Both the position numbers and the translations under genes were made by a program. From contig JAFXVJ010000001.1 of the NCBI GenBank assembly GCA_017524615.1, positions 62,001 through 126,000 of the forward strand: a stretch of 64,000 nt of DNA. The letters are read 5' to 3'. This DNA comes from Clostridia bacterium. GTDB taxonomy: Bacteria; Bacillota; Clostridia; Christensenellales; Aristaeellaceae. The notes below the pieces were generated by a model. It saw only the letters and a program-made list of their open reading frames with translations, did no database searches and was not told the origin of the DNA. This document shows, in pieces, positions 44,968 to 54,899 of this stretch (position 1 is its first letter; each line of letters starts with the position of its first letter).

Positions 44968-45934
44968 GGCTGTGATGGTGGGACGAACTGCCCTTCATCA
45001 GGTCGGCCACCAGGGACGCATTGCGCATTTTCCGATATACGCACAGGGGCAGATAAATGATCACCGCCATCCCGGCCAGGATCAACAGCTCGTTGGTGCT
45101 GGGCTTGGGCAATTTGCTCAGCACGGAACGGAACTGGAAGCTGCCGCCGTTGATGGCCGCTTTGTTCGCGCGGATATACTTCATCACCCGCAGCCCGTAA
45201 CGGATCAGCACCGCCAGTATCCCCAGCGCGCCGGGCACGCACAGCGCCATATTGATCAGAGTGATCCGGATCACTTCTTTTCCGTGATGCTTGCGGATCC
45301 TCCGCGCCCAATGGATGGTTTTTACCGGGCCGATCGAACGGGAGGGCAAATACTCCACCGGCATATCCCGCCACCAGCCATAGGCAAACAGCAGCCCGAA
45401 AACCAGGCCCAGCAAGGCGATCCCCACCAGCGCCACCGGCAGCCCGTTGGACATGGAGGGCTCCCGGCCTACCAATCGGGCCAAATCCTGCACCCGGCGC
45501 CACTGTGCCGGGGCATTTTCGCCGTAATACAGCTGATGGCCCCACATCACCGCCACCACCGTCAGCGCGATCAGCGGGATCCCCCACAAAAATCCCCGGA
45601 TGTGCCGCAGCAGATCCGTTTTCAGCCATTTTTTGTACGGGATCCGGTCGCCTGAATGCAGGTTGCGGGTGAAAAACATCCGCCGCAGCGATTCCCCTCC
45701 GTGACACCTGAGCGGCATCATCATGAACACATACAGGATCAGCGCGCCGGAGATGCTCATCCACCAGGGGTATTTCCCGCCGCTGATGATCGGCAGCGCC
45801 GCCACGGCAAGCACCAGCAGCCGGGCCATCACCTGCACGAAAACCACCGAGATGATGTCCCCCAAGTGCTTCCGCACACATTTTCTCACCTTAGCATCCG
45901 TGTTATGATCTACCACTGTCGTCTCTTCGCTCAT
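44954..45934 (-). CDS. Uncharacterised multi-pass membrane protein
   Basis: The 326-residue protein has about seven hydrophobic segments (near 35-55, 60-80, 120-140, 178-198, 240-265 and 295-315, plus a weaker one) and a His-rich C-terminal tail (SSHHHSHEAG). No family is recognised. GGAAGG precedes ATG 45934. It is the first gene of a run through rsuA, the methyltransferase, PatB, pepV, DUF1667 and manA on the minus strand. The His tail might bind metal; that is speculation. Confidence 0.65.
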   Translation of the reverse strand: MSEETTVVDHNTDAKVRKCVRKHLGDIISVVFVQVMARLLVLAVAALPIISGGKYPWWMSISGALILYVFMMMPLRCHGGESLRRMFFTRNLHSGDRIPYKKWLKTDLLRHIRGFLWGIPLIALTVVAVMWGHQLYYGENAPAQWRRVQDLARLVGREPSMSNGLPVALVGIALLGLVFGLLFAYGWWRDMPVEYLPSRSIGPVKTIHWARRIRKHHGKEVIRITLINMALCVPGALGILAVLIRYGLRVMKYIRANKAAINGGSFQFRSVLSKLPKPSTNELLILAGMAVIIYLPLCVYRKMRNASLVADLMKGSSSHHHSHEAG

Positions 45935-45996
45935 GCCTGCGCATCCTTCCGCCCATTTTTCTTTTGTTTGCACGCATTCCCATAAACATGCATTTT

Positions 45997-46025
45997 ATTA
46001 TACCGCAATCCTGTGCTGATTGCAA
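45997..46025 (-). promoter_or_regulatory. Promoter of the membrane protein gene run
   Basis: On the minus strand TTGCAA (46020-46025) and TATAAT (45997-46002) are 17 bases apart. Confidence 0.85.
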
Positions 46026-46097
46026 GATCGGGTATGAAGCGAATTGCGCTGATACCTCAGGCCAGCAATAAGATCGGAAGGTCTATTTGCCCCAGAT

Positions 46098-46126
46098 TTG
46101 ACAAACGCGTCCAAAAGCGCTATGAT
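46098..46126 (+). promoter_or_regulatory. Promoter of cyclophilin-zapA-U32
   Basis: TTGACA (46098-46103) and TATGAT (46121-46126) are 17 bases apart. Confidence 0.9.
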
Positions 46127-46180
46127 AAGAATCAGCGGATCGCCGCAGCATGGCAACACCTTGGATAGGAGGAAAGCAGC

Positions 46181-46705
46181 ATGAGTGAAAGCACGCATCC
46201 CACCTTTACCATTCTATTGGAAAACGGCGGTGAAATGAAGGGGGAACTGTATCCCGAATACGCGCCGCAATCCGTGGGCAATTTTGCTTCTCTGGCCAAC
46301 AGCGGCTTCTACGATGGGCTGTTTTTTCACCGGGTCATTCCCGGGTTTATGATTCAGGGCGGCTGCCCCAAGGGCATCGGCACGGGCGGTCCCGGCTATT
46401 CCATCAAGGGCGAATTTGCCCAGAATGGCGTGGACAATCCCCTGAAACACACCTACGGCGTGCTTTCCATGGCCCGGGCGATGCACCCCGATTCCGCGGG
46501 CAGCCAGTTTTTCATCATGACCAGCGATTCCCCGCACCTGGATGGGGCCTATGCCGCCTTTGGCAAGGTGCTCTCCGGCATGGAATTCGCAGAACAGATC
46601 GTGAACGCGCCCCGGGACGGGCGGGATAAGCCCCTGGAGGATCAGCGCATTGCCTCCATCCGGGTGGACACGCAAGGCCGGTATTACCCCTTCACCCAGC
46701 TATGA
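46181..46705 (+). CDS. Peptidyl-prolyl cis-trans isomerase, cyclophilin type
   Basis: The 174-residue protein is a single cyclophilin domain with GLFFHRVIPGFMIQGG (catalytic Arg), GSQFFIMT and the final HLDGAYAAFGKVLSGM. No signal peptide is seen, so it is probably cytoplasmic. AGGAGG precedes the start. It overlaps zapA (ATGA). Confidence 0.95.
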   Translation: MSESTHPTFTILLENGGEMKGELYPEYAPQSVGNFASLANSGFYDGLFFHRVIPGFMIQGGCPKGIGTGGPGYSIKGEFAQNGVDNPLKHTYGVLSMARAMHPDSAGSQFFIMTSDSPHLDGAYAAFGKVLSGMEFAEQIVNAPRDGRDKPLEDQRIASIRVDTQGRYYPFTQL

Positions 46706-46992
46706 TCATCAGCAAAAAAGAGCGCACCTACACCCTCAGAATCGCCGGCCGGGATTACACCATCACCAGCTCCGATGCGCCGGAGCATGTGCGTCGGGTG
46801 GCGGTTTATATGGACCGGAAAATCGCCGAAACCGCGTCCTCCGGCTTTGTGAACCGGGAAACGGCGTCGGTGATCGCCGGGCTGTCCATGGCGGATGAAC
46901 TGCTCACCGCTCAGGACGATAATACCCGTCTGCGCCGGGAACTGATGCAGGCGCGGCAGGAGATCAGCGAGTTAAAGCATGCCAACAAATAA
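46702..46992 (+). CDS. zapA: Cell division protein ZapA
   Basis: The 96-residue protein has the ZapA opening (RTYTLRIAGRDYTITSSD), VRRVAVYMDRKI and a C-terminal coiled coil (LRRELMQARQEISELK). ZapA binds and bundles FtsZ. Both ends overlap neighbours: ATGA with the cyclophilin and 14 bases with the U32 gene. Confidence 0.92.
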   Translation: MIISKKERTYTLRIAGRDYTITSSDAPEHVRRVAVYMDRKIAETASSGFVNRETASVIAGLSMADELLTAQDDNTRLRRELMQARQEISELKHANK

Positions 46993-49333
46993 ATGGGAAC
47001 TGCTGGCGCCGGCCGGCAGCATGGACGCCCTGAAGGCCGCCTTTGCCAACGGGGCCGACGCGGTATACCTGGGCGCGGCCGCTTTCGGCGCGCGCGCCGC
47101 CGCGGGATTTGACGAAGCCGCGCTCAGGGAAGCGCTGCGTTTGGCGCATCTGCACCGAAAAAAGATTTACGTCACGGTCAATATCCTGGTCAAGGAAAGG
47201 GAGCTGGGCGAAGTGCGCCGCACCCTTTCCTTGCTTTCGTCTTTGGGGGCAGACGCCGTGCTGATCCAGGATCTGGGCATCCTGAAAATCTGCCGGGAGG
47301 AATACCCCGATCTGCCCCTGCACGCCAGCACCCAAATGGCTCTGCACAACGCTGCCGGAGCGCGGATGGTGAAGGAACTGGGGGCCTGCCGCGCCGTTAT
47401 GGCCCGGGAATGCGATCTGAACGCCCTGCGCGCCGCCGCCCAAACGGGCATCGAAATCGAGGCTTTCTGTCACGGAGCGCTGTGCGTTTCCTGCTCCGGC
47501 CAATGCCTGTTTTCCTCGATGATCGGGGGCCGCAGCGGCAACCGGGGCCGCTGTGCCCAGTCCTGCCGCCTGCCCTATACCTATCAGGGGAAAGCCGGGG
47601 CCTGGCTGTCTCCCCGTGATCTGTGCGCGCGGGACGAGCTGGCCGCGCTGGCTGATGCCGGAGTGTATTCGTTCAAGATCGAAGGCCGTCTCAAGCGCCC
47701 CGAATACGTGGCCGTGGTCACCCGTTCCTACCGAAATGCCTTGGACGCCTTAGCGGAGGGCCGTTTCGCCCCCGCCGGCCAGGCCGAACGGGAAGCGCTG
47801 ACCCAGATTTTTTCACGCGGCGGATTCACCCAGGGTTACCCCGGGCAGGAACGGGACGCCGCCATCGTGGATCCCACCCGGGTAACGCCCGTCGGCGTAC
47901 CGCTGGGTCATGTAAAAAAGATATACAAAAAAGGCGGAGCGCTGCTGGCCGACGTGGCGCTGATCAAGCCCCTGCATAACGGCGACGGCCTGGAAATCGG
48001 CGAACAGTCGCTGCGGTATTCGGGCCCGGAGACCGCCGCTGGGCAAACGGCCTCCCTCCGGCTGCGGGATCCCGTACCGGTGGGTGAAACCATCCGCCGC
48101 ACCGAGGATGAAAGCCAATTGGCCTCCGCGCGGAGCACCTATGAGGGAGAGGCGCTGAACCGTGCCCTGCCCGTGGCCTTTGACGCGGCGCTCACCGCCT
48201 ATCCGGGCGCTCCGGTGTCACTGACGGTAACGGACGGGGAAAGCCGGATCCGGATCCAGGGCGATGAATGCCAGGCCGCCCAAAGCAAGGCCCTGGATGA
48301 AGAGGGAGCGCGCAAAGCATTGAGCAAAACCGGAGGCACGCCTTTCATCCTCCGGCAGCTGACGGTAAAAACGGCGGGCGCTTTTGTGCCCGCGTCGACC
48401 CTGAACGCCCTGCGCCGGGACGCGCTGGACAGTCTCACGGAGGCCCGCATCGCCGCCCAGCCCCGGGTTGAATCGCCATGCGTACGTTTTAACGTTCCCC
48501 GGCGGCCCATTCCCGCATCGCGGCTGATCGTAAAAACGGGTAACGCGGAATCCGTCCCCGCCCTGCTGAACGCCGGAGCCGATGAAGCGCTGCTGCTTCC
48601 CCGGGATTTCCGGGAGGAAAAGCTGCTTCCTGTGCTGCGTTCCGATGTTTTTTCGAATGGGAAAACACGGCTCTGCTTGCCCAGTCAGCTCTCCGCCGCT
48701 TTTCAGGACCGATTGAAAGCGCTGGTCGATGAGATGCGCATCCCCGTGTGTCTGTCCAGTCCCAGCCAGCTGCGCTGCTTCACCCGCGGCGATATGGCCG
48801 GGGAAGGCATTCCGGTGATGAACGGGGAGGCCATCCGCCTGTTATTCTGCCTGGGCTGCAAGAGCGTTACGCTCAGCCGGGAATTAGCCAGGCAGGAAAT
48901 CCTGGACCTGCCCGCGGACATTTGCGAACTGATTCTGCCCGTCTACGGCCGCACGCGCCTGATGCTTTTGAATCATTGCCCCGTGCGCACCCAAATGCAC
49001 CTGAAAACGGGGCGGGCGTCATGCGAGCTGTGCAGCCGGGGACAGGGAGCGCTGGGCACCTGCCTCACCGACCGGATGGGCGCTGCCTATCCCCTCATGC
49101 CCCTGCGCCTGCCGGAAGGCTGCCAGATCGAATTGATGGCTGATAAGCCGCTGCACCTGTCCGGCCGTCTGGCGGATATGCGGCACATATCCTGGCTTGT
49201 GGCTTTCACAGATGAGCCGATCCGCGAGCAAGTGCGCATCGCCGCCCACTACGCCGCCCTGCTGCGGGGCGAAACGCCGCAGCCCCTGTCCGTCCGGGGA
49301 ACCGTGGGCCGCTTGATCGAGGGCGTATTGTGA
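46979..49333 (+). CDS. U32 family peptidase
   Basis: The 784-residue protein carries the U32 core (ELLAPAGSMDALKAAFANGADAVYLG at the start, then CHGALCVSCSGQCLFSSMIGGRSGNRGRCAQSCR near 165-195 with conserved Cys) and a long C-terminal collagenase-like extension. Members with this architecture include RlhA-type proteins that hydroxylate rRNA and others called peptidases; which it is cannot be told. Its start overlaps zapA. Confidence 0.9.
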   Translation: MPTNKWELLAPAGSMDALKAAFANGADAVYLGAAAFGARAAAGFDEAALREALRLAHLHRKKIYVTVNILVKERELGEVRRTLSLLSSLGADAVLIQDLGILKICREEYPDLPLHASTQMALHNAAGARMVKELGACRAVMARECDLNALRAAAQTGIEIEAFCHGALCVSCSGQCLFSSMIGGRSGNRGRCAQSCRLPYTYQGKAGAWLSPRDLCARDELAALADAGVYSFKIEGRLKRPEYVAVVTRSYRNALDALAEGRFAPAGQAEREALTQIFSRGGFTQGYPGQERDAAIVDPTRVTPVGVPLGHVKKIYKKGGALLADVALIKPLHNGDGLEIGEQSLRYSGPETAAGQTASLRLRDPVPVGETIRRTEDESQLASARSTYEGEALNRALPVAFDAALTAYPGAPVSLTVTDGESRIRIQGDECQAAQSKALDEEGARKALSKTGGTPFILRQLTVKTAGAFVPASTLNALRRDALDSLTEARIAAQPRVESPCVRFNVPRRPIPASRLIVKTGNAESVPALLNAGADEALLLPRDFREEKLLPVLRSDVFSNGKTRLCLPSQLSAAFQDRLKALVDEMRIPVCLSSPSQLRCFTRGDMAGEGIPVMNGEAIRLLFCLGCKSVTLSRELARQEILDLPADICELILPVYGRTRLMLLNHCPVRTQMHLKTGRASCELCSRGQGALGTCLTDRMGAAYPLMPLRLPEGCQIELMADKPLHLSGRLADMRHISWLVAFTDEPIREQVRIAAHYAALLRGETPQPLSVRGTVGRLIEGVL

Positions 49334-49372
49334 CCAAATCGTAAACAATCCTGAAACGTTTTTCTCTTGTTC

Positions 49373-49401
49373 TTGCCATACATCCATCCGAATCGTATAC
49401 T
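49373..49401 (+). promoter_or_regulatory. mutS2 promoter
   Basis: TTGCCA (49373-49378) and TATACT (49396-49401) are 17 bases apart. Confidence 0.8.
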
Positions 49402-49422
49402 GACCTTGGGAGGGAATTTTAC

Positions 49423-51780
49423 ATGAACGAACGCGCGCTGCGTGTGCTGGAATTCACCAAGATCCGGGAAATGCTGGCAGCCTTTGCCCTCAGTGATCCC
49501 GGCAAGCAAAAATGCCTGACGCTGACGCCTCTTTCCGATATCGCGGAGGTCAACCGCGCCCTGGACGAAACAGAGGAAGCCGTGGCGGTGCTGGCCTATG
49601 CGGGCGGCAATCCGCTGATTGGCTTTCAGGATGTGAGCGAGTATCTGTCTCTGGCGGAAAAGGGCTCCACCCTCTCGCAAAAGGCGCTGCTGCTGGTGGC
49701 GGAATCCCTGCGTGCCGCCCGGGCCGCACGGTCTTCCCTGGTGACGGACAAGGAAAACACGCCGCTCATCACCGCCATGGCCTCCCGGCTGCAGCCTCTG
49801 CGGCAGTTGGAAACGGATATCACCGAGGCCATCCTCAGTGAAGAAGAAATCTCCGACCGCGCCTCCCCCGCGCTGATGGATATCCGGCGGCACATCCGCC
49901 AGGTGAACGACCGCATCCGGGACAAGCTCAATTCCATGGCCCACGGCGCCGGCTATTCCAAGTTTTTGATGGAATCCATCGTCACCGTCCGGGGCGGCCG
50001 GTATGTGCTGCCGGTGAAGGCGGAGCATCGGGGCGACGTGCCCGGCCTGGTGCACGATCAGTCCGCCACCGGGGCCACGCTGTTCATCGAGCCGCTGGCC
50101 GTGGTGGAAATGGGCAACGATCTGAAAGAATGGCACATGAAGGAACGGGATGAAATCGAACGCATCCTGTCCGCCCTTTCCCAGCAGGTCGGCGATAATG
50201 TGGCCCTCATCTCCCAGAACCTGAGCATCCTGGCCACACTGGACTTCATTTTCGCCAAGGCGCTGCTCAGCCGGGACATGGACTGCGTGCGGCCCAAGAT
50301 GAACGACCAGGGAAAAATCAACCTGGTGCGGGTACGCCATCCCCTGATCCCCCGGGATCAGGTGGTGCCCTGCAATCTGTGGCTGGGGGAGGATTTTTCC
50401 TCTCTGGTCATCACCGGCCCCAACACCGGCGGCAAAACCGTCACCCTCAAGACCCTGGGGCTGATGACGCTGATGGCCCAAAGCGGCATGCATATTCCCG
50501 GCGCCCTGGGAACCGAACTGAGCACCTTCGAGGAGGTGTACGCCGATATCGGCGACGAGCAGAGCATCGAACAAAGCCTGTCCACCTTCTCCTCCCATAT
50601 GACCAACATCGTATCCATCATGAACGCCGTCACCCCCCGGGACTTAGTGCTGTTTGACGAATTGGGCGCAGGCACCGACCCCACCGAAGGCGCGGCCCTG
50701 GCCCAGGTGATCCTGAACGCGCTGCTCAAAATCCGCGTGCGCACCGCCGCCACCACCCACTACAGCGAGCTCAAGGCCTACGCCCTGTCCACCAAGGGGG
50801 TGGAAAACGCCAGCGTGGAATTTGACGTATCCACCCTGCGCCCCACCTACCGCCTGTCCATCGGCGTGCCCGGCAAATCCAACGCCTTTGAGATTTCCCG
50901 CCGCCTGGGCCTGCCGGAATACTTGATCGAAGAGGCCAAGGACCTTTTGTCCCACGACACCATCCGTTTTGAGGACGTGATCGCCAACGCCGAATACCAT
51001 CGGCAGGTGGCGGAGAAGGAGCGGGAACTGGCTGAGCAGGCCCGCCAGGAAACGGTGAAGCTGCGCAACGAAGCGGAAAAGCTGTACCGCGATATGGAGG
51101 AAAAGAAGGAAGCCTCCACCCGCAAGGCCAAGGAAGAAGCACGGCGCATCATGGAAAAAGCCCGCCGGGATTCCGAGCAGATCCTGTACGATCTGAAAAA
51201 AATGAAAAAATCCGGCGCCGTGGCCGATCACGAGGTGAACAACCTGAAAAAGCGCCTGGAGGAAGGGATCGACAGCCTGGCCGAAGGCCTGAAAACCCCC
51301 ACCGGCAGTTTTGCCGAGCCGCCCAAGACCGTGAAGGTGGGCGACATCGTGGAAATCACGCACCTGAACACCAAGGGAACCGTACTTTCCCTGCCGGATG
51401 CCAAGGGCGAGGTGCAATTGCAGGCGGGCATTATGAAGCTGAAAGCCCATCTGTCCCAGCTGCGGCTGGTGGATGCGCCCAAGCCCAAAAAGCAATCCTC
51501 TTCTGTCCATGTGGCCACCGGCGCCATGGAGCGCACCGTGAGCATGAGCTGCGATGTGCGGGGCATGGCCCTGGATGAAGCCCTGGCCGAGGTGGAGCGA
51601 TACCTGGATGAGGCTGTCATGGCCGGGCTGCATGAAGTGACCATCGTGCACGGCAAGGGCACCGGCATCCTGCGGGAAGGCATCCAGAAGCACTTGAAAA
51701 CCTATCCGCACGTGAAATCCTACCGCCGGGGCAAGTACGGCGAAGGCGAGGAGGGCGTGACGGTGGTGGAATTGAAGTGA
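49423..51780 (+). CDS. mutS2: Endonuclease MutS2
   Basis: MutS2 acts on recombination intermediates and, in Bacillus, on collided ribosomes. The ATPase has GPNTGGKTVTLKT near residue 330, LFDELGAGTDPTEG, and a coiled-coil stretch (about 510-610). A C-terminal Smr nuclease domain ends it (DVRGMALDEALAEVERYLDEA, then HGKGTGILREGI). The 785-residue length is normal. GGGAGGG precedes the ATG. Confidence 0.97.
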   Translation: MNERALRVLEFTKIREMLAAFALSDPGKQKCLTLTPLSDIAEVNRALDETEEAVAVLAYAGGNPLIGFQDVSEYLSLAEKGSTLSQKALLLVAESLRAARAARSSLVTDKENTPLITAMASRLQPLRQLETDITEAILSEEEISDRASPALMDIRRHIRQVNDRIRDKLNSMAHGAGYSKFLMESIVTVRGGRYVLPVKAEHRGDVPGLVHDQSATGATLFIEPLAVVEMGNDLKEWHMKERDEIERILSALSQQVGDNVALISQNLSILATLDFIFAKALLSRDMDCVRPKMNDQGKINLVRVRHPLIPRDQVVPCNLWLGEDFSSLVITGPNTGGKTVTLKTLGLMTLMAQSGMHIPGALGTELSTFEEVYADIGDEQSIEQSLSTFSSHMTNIVSIMNAVTPRDLVLFDELGAGTDPTEGAALAQVILNALLKIRVRTAATTHYSELKAYALSTKGVENASVEFDVSTLRPTYRLSIGVPGKSNAFEISRRLGLPEYLIEEAKDLLSHDTIRFEDVIANAEYHRQVAEKERELAEQARQETVKLRNEAEKLYRDMEEKKEASTRKAKEEARRIMEKARRDSEQILYDLKKMKKSGAVADHEVNNLKKRLEEGIDSLAEGLKTPTGSFAEPPKTVKVGDIVEITHLNTKGTVLSLPDAKGEVQLQAGIMKLKAHLSQLRLVDAPKPKKQSSSVHVATGAMERTVSMSCDVRGMALDEALAEVERYLDEAVMAGLHEVTIVHGKGTGILREGIQKHLKTYPHVKSYRRGKYGEGEEGVTVVELK

Positions 51781-51835
51781 GGAAAGCAGGCGCAAACCGC
51801 TCTTTTCCCGTCAATGAAACGGAGGAGAATCAATC

Positions 51836-52525
51836 ATGAGCGACAAACAGACCATTATGGTGGTGGACGATGATCCCAATATTGCTCAGCTGGTACGGCT
51901 GTATCTGGAAAAAGAGGGGTTTGATGTGACGGTGGAATCCCGCGGGGACGAAGCCCTGGCCGCCTTCCAGAAAAACCCGCCCAGCCTGGTGCTGCTGGAT
52001 ATCATGCTGCCCGGCATGGACGGCAAGCAGGTGTGCCGCGCCATCCGGCAGATCAGCAGCATTCCCATCATCATGCTGTCCGCCAAGGCGGAAACCTTTG
52101 ATAAGGTGCTGGGGCTGGAACTGGGCGCGGACGATTATATCACCAAGCCCTTTGAGGGCAAGGAGCTGGTGGCCCGGGTGAAGGCGGTGCTGCGGCGATC
52201 CGCCCCCGGCGACAGCGAAAAGGACACCCTCTCCTTCCCCGGCCTCACCATCAGCCTGGAAAAATATGAAGTGCATTTCCAGGGCAAGCTGCTGGAAATG
52301 CCGCCCAAGGAGCTGGAAGTGCTGTATTTCCTGGCCTCCCATCAAAACCGGGTGTTCACCCGGGAGCAGCTGCTGGAGCAGGTGTGGGGCTTTGACTTTT
52401 TCGGCGACAGCCGCACCGTGGACGTTCATATCAAGCGCCTGCGGGAAAAGCTGCAGGGCAGCGAGAACCTGGGCTGGCAGATCCGTACGGTGTGGGGTGT
52501 CGGCTACAAATTTGAGGTGAAGTGA
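51836..52525 (+). CDS. OmpR/PhoB-family response regulator
   Basis: The 229-residue protein has a receiver domain with acidic DDD at 11-13, phospho-Asp55 in LLDIMLPG and Lys near 104 in ITKPF, and a C-terminal winged-helix DNA-binding domain (HQNRVFTREQLLEQVWG, VDVHIKRLREKL, VWGVGYKF). GGAGGAG precedes the ATG. It is paired with the kinase starting 4 bases later. Confidence 0.95.
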   Translation: MSDKQTIMVVDDDPNIAQLVRLYLEKEGFDVTVESRGDEALAAFQKNPPSLVLLDIMLPGMDGKQVCRAIRQISSIPIIMLSAKAETFDKVLGLELGADDYITKPFEGKELVARVKAVLRRSAPGDSEKDTLSFPGLTISLEKYEVHFQGKLLEMPPKELEVLYFLASHQNRVFTREQLLEQVWGFDFFGDSRTVDVHIKRLREKLQGSENLGWQIRTVWGVGYKFEVK

Positions 52526-52528
52526 TCC

Positions 52529-54013
52529 ATGCGTAGCCTCAGCATGTTCGCCCGGCTGCTGATCGTGTTCCTGGCGGTGATTCTGATCTGCGTGGCGGTG
52601 CTGTCCGTCCTGTCCTGCATCCACTTGCGGGATAACGCCATCGAAAACCGCATGAAGGCCCTGAAAACACAGGCCCGGGACATGGCCTATCTGGCCAGCC
52701 GTCAGGCCTATGACCATTCCGTTGCCACGGACGCCTATATGCGCTGGAAAAGCTCCAGCATCTATCAGGAATACAACGCCTATATCCTGGTGGTGGACCG
52801 GTTCGGCAAAACCTATGTTTATTATAACGAATCCACCCTTCAGGATGAAAGCCTGCGGGCCACCCCCAGCCAGGAGGAATTGGCCGAGTATATGGAGCAG
52901 GCCATGACCGGCCAGGAGGTGGTGCGCCAGACCCAGAGCGCCGCGGGCCCTCTGTTTACGGTGCTGGTGCCCTGGGTGCAGGAAAACGCCCTCACCGGCG
53001 AAAGCGTGGTGCTGGGCTTCGTGCTGATCCAGACCGCCGCCCAAACGGTGCACGCCTCCTATCAGGGCCTTTTGTGGCAAACGGCCCTGGTGGCGGGGCT
53101 GTTTTTCGTGCTGGCTGCGGCGGTGGTGTTTTTTATCACCCGGCAGATGACCCGGCCGCTCACCTCCATGGCCCAGGCCGCGGGCAGCATGTCCCGGGGG
53201 GATTTTAACGCCCGTGCCCCCGAGGAGGGCAGCCGCGAGGTGCGGGAACTGTCGCGGGCCTTCAATCAAATGGCCGCACAATTGAACACGCTGGAGCAAT
53301 CCCGACGGGACTTCGTGGCCAATGTGTCCCACGAGCTGCGCTCCCCCGTCACCTCCATCCAGGGCTTTGCCCAGGGCATGCTGGACGGTACCATCCCCCA
53401 GGAGGAGCATCCCCAGTACCTGCGGGTGGTGGTGGATGAAACGCATCGGCTGGTCAAGCTGATCCATAACCTGCTGGATCTTTCCCGCATGGAAAACGAA
53501 GAAGCGCGATTGAATCGCAGCGATTTCGATATCAACGAGCTGGCCCGGCGGGTGCTCATTTCCCGCATGGCCCCCATCGACGAAAAGCAATTGGATATCG
53601 AAGCGGATTTTGAGAATGAAAACTGCTTCGTCCGTGCGGACGCCGATCAGATCCAGCAGGTGATCCTGAATCTGCTGGATAACGCGGTCAAATACACCCC
53701 CAAGGGCGGAAAAATCACCCTGAGCACCCGCACGGTGGGCAGCCAGGTGTCTTTGCGGGTAAAGGACAACGGCGCCGGCATCCTGCCGGAGGACGCGCCG
53801 CATATCTTTGATCGTTTTTATATGGCCGATAAAGCGCGCACCGCCGGGATGGGCACCGGACTGGGCCTGGCCATTTGCCGCCGCATCATGGAAAACCACG
53901 GCCAGTCCATCCGTCTGGTCAGCGGCACGGGCGGCGCGGAATTTGAAATCACGCTGGAAAAGGGCGAAAAGCCGGGAGGGCATCATGCGGATCCAAGCGC
54001 GGGGAAAGATTAA
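52529..54013 (+). CDS. Sensor histidine kinase
   Basis: The 494-residue membrane kinase has helices near residues 8-28 and 186-208 around an external sensor region of about 155 residues, then HAMP (about 209-262), HisKA with the phospho-His in NVSHELRSPVTSIQ (near 268) and the ATPase domain with DNGAGI and GMGTGLGLAICRRIM. It phosphorylates the upstream regulator. The signal is unknown. Its end overlaps ispE by 29 bases. Confidence 0.95.
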   Translation: MRSLSMFARLLIVFLAVILICVAVLSVLSCIHLRDNAIENRMKALKTQARDMAYLASRQAYDHSVATDAYMRWKSSSIYQEYNAYILVVDRFGKTYVYYNESTLQDESLRATPSQEELAEYMEQAMTGQEVVRQTQSAAGPLFTVLVPWVQENALTGESVVLGFVLIQTAAQTVHASYQGLLWQTALVAGLFFVLAAAVVFFITRQMTRPLTSMAQAAGSMSRGDFNARAPEEGSREVRELSRAFNQMAAQLNTLEQSRRDFVANVSHELRSPVTSIQGFAQGMLDGTIPQEEHPQYLRVVVDETHRLVKLIHNLLDLSRMENEEARLNRSDFDINELARRVLISRMAPIDEKQLDIEADFENENCFVRADADQIQQVILNLLDNAVKYTPKGGKITLSTRTVGSQVSLRVKDNGAGILPEDAPHIFDRFYMADKARTAGMGTGLGLAICRRIMENHGQSIRLVSGTGGAEFEITLEKGEKPGGHHADPSAGKD

Positions 54014-54827
54014 CTGGACGCTGAACATCGTGGGCGTCCGGTCGGACGGCTATCATCTGCTGGATATGCTCATGCAGCCCATCGCCCTGAGCGATACCCT
54101 GACCCTTTCCCCCGCCGATGCGCTGTCCCTGCGGATCGAAGGCGCGGACAGCCTGAACCCGGGGCCGGATAACCTGGTGCTGCGGGCCGCCCGGGCTTTG
54201 CAAAAGGCAGCGGGAGTTTCCCAAGGCGCGGACATCATCCTGGAAAAGCGCATTCCCATGGGAGCCGGGCTGGGCGGCGGCAGCGCCGACGCGGCGGCGG
54301 CCTTGAAAGGGCTGAATCAATTGTGGGGCCTGAACCTGGATCAGGAGGCCCTGTGCCGCATCGGGGTGACGGTGGGGGCCGACGTGCCCTTCTGCCTGCA
54401 TGACGCGCCCCGCCGGGCCCAAGGGATCGGGGAGATCCTGTCCCCCATCGAAAGCGCTGTATTCCCCCTGGTGCTCATCCAGCCCTGCGCCGCGCTGTCC
54501 ACCGGCACGGTGTTCGCGGCGTATCACCGTGCTCCCGATATCCAGCCTCCGGATACCGGGCTGGCCTTGCAGGCCCTGGCTTCCCGTAGGCTGGATCTGC
54601 TGAAGCAATGCGCCGGCAATGTGCTGGAAAGCGCTTCCATCCCTCTCCGGCCGGAGATCCTCCGGGCCAAGGAGGTTCTGTACCGGGCGGGCGCAGCGTT
54701 TGCCCAAATGACGGGCTCCGGCTCGGTGGTGTTCGGCGCCTTTGATTCTTTTGACATCGCCCGGCGGGCCTTTGCGCTCTGCCGTTCCCAGTATTCCACC
54801 TGTATCCTGACCCAAACAGAAGCCTGA
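53985..54827 (+). CDS. ispE: 4-diphosphocytidyl-2-C-methyl-D-erythritol kinase
   Basis: IspE is the fourth step of the MEP isoprenoid pathway. The 280-residue GHMP kinase has ARGKINWTLNIVGVRSDGYHLL at the start, the ATP motif PMGAGLGGGSADAAAAL near residue 93, and MTGSGSVVFG near 240. GGGAGGG precedes ATG 53985. The 29-base overlap with the kinase gene suggests coupling with the two-component system. Confidence 0.96.
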   Translation: MRIQARGKINWTLNIVGVRSDGYHLLDMLMQPIALSDTLTLSPADALSLRIEGADSLNPGPDNLVLRAARALQKAAGVSQGADIILEKRIPMGAGLGGGSADAAAALKGLNQLWGLNLDQEALCRIGVTVGADVPFCLHDAPRRAQGIGEILSPIESAVFPLVLIQPCAALSTGTVFAAYHRAPDIQPPDTGLALQALASRRLDLLKQCAGNVLESASIPLRPEILRAKEVLYRAGAAFAQMTGSGSVVFGAFDSFDIARRAFALCRSQYSTCILTQTEA

Positions 54828-54840
54828 TGGCATGCCCCGC

Positions 54841-54887
54841 AAAACGGGGAGCCCTTCTTCCCCGTCGGAGGAGCGGCTCCCCGTTTT
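54841..54887. terminator. Bidirectional terminator between ispE and murA
   Basis: AAAACGGGGAGC pairs perfectly with GCTCCCCGTTTT, so each strand has T beyond its stem. Confidence 0.85.
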
Positions 54888-54899
54888 CGTATCAGCGGA

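Noticed and set aside
51830..54028. 732-residue open frame opposite the two-component genes
   Set aside because: Both forward genes are full, conserved two-component proteins; the reverse frame is a shadow.
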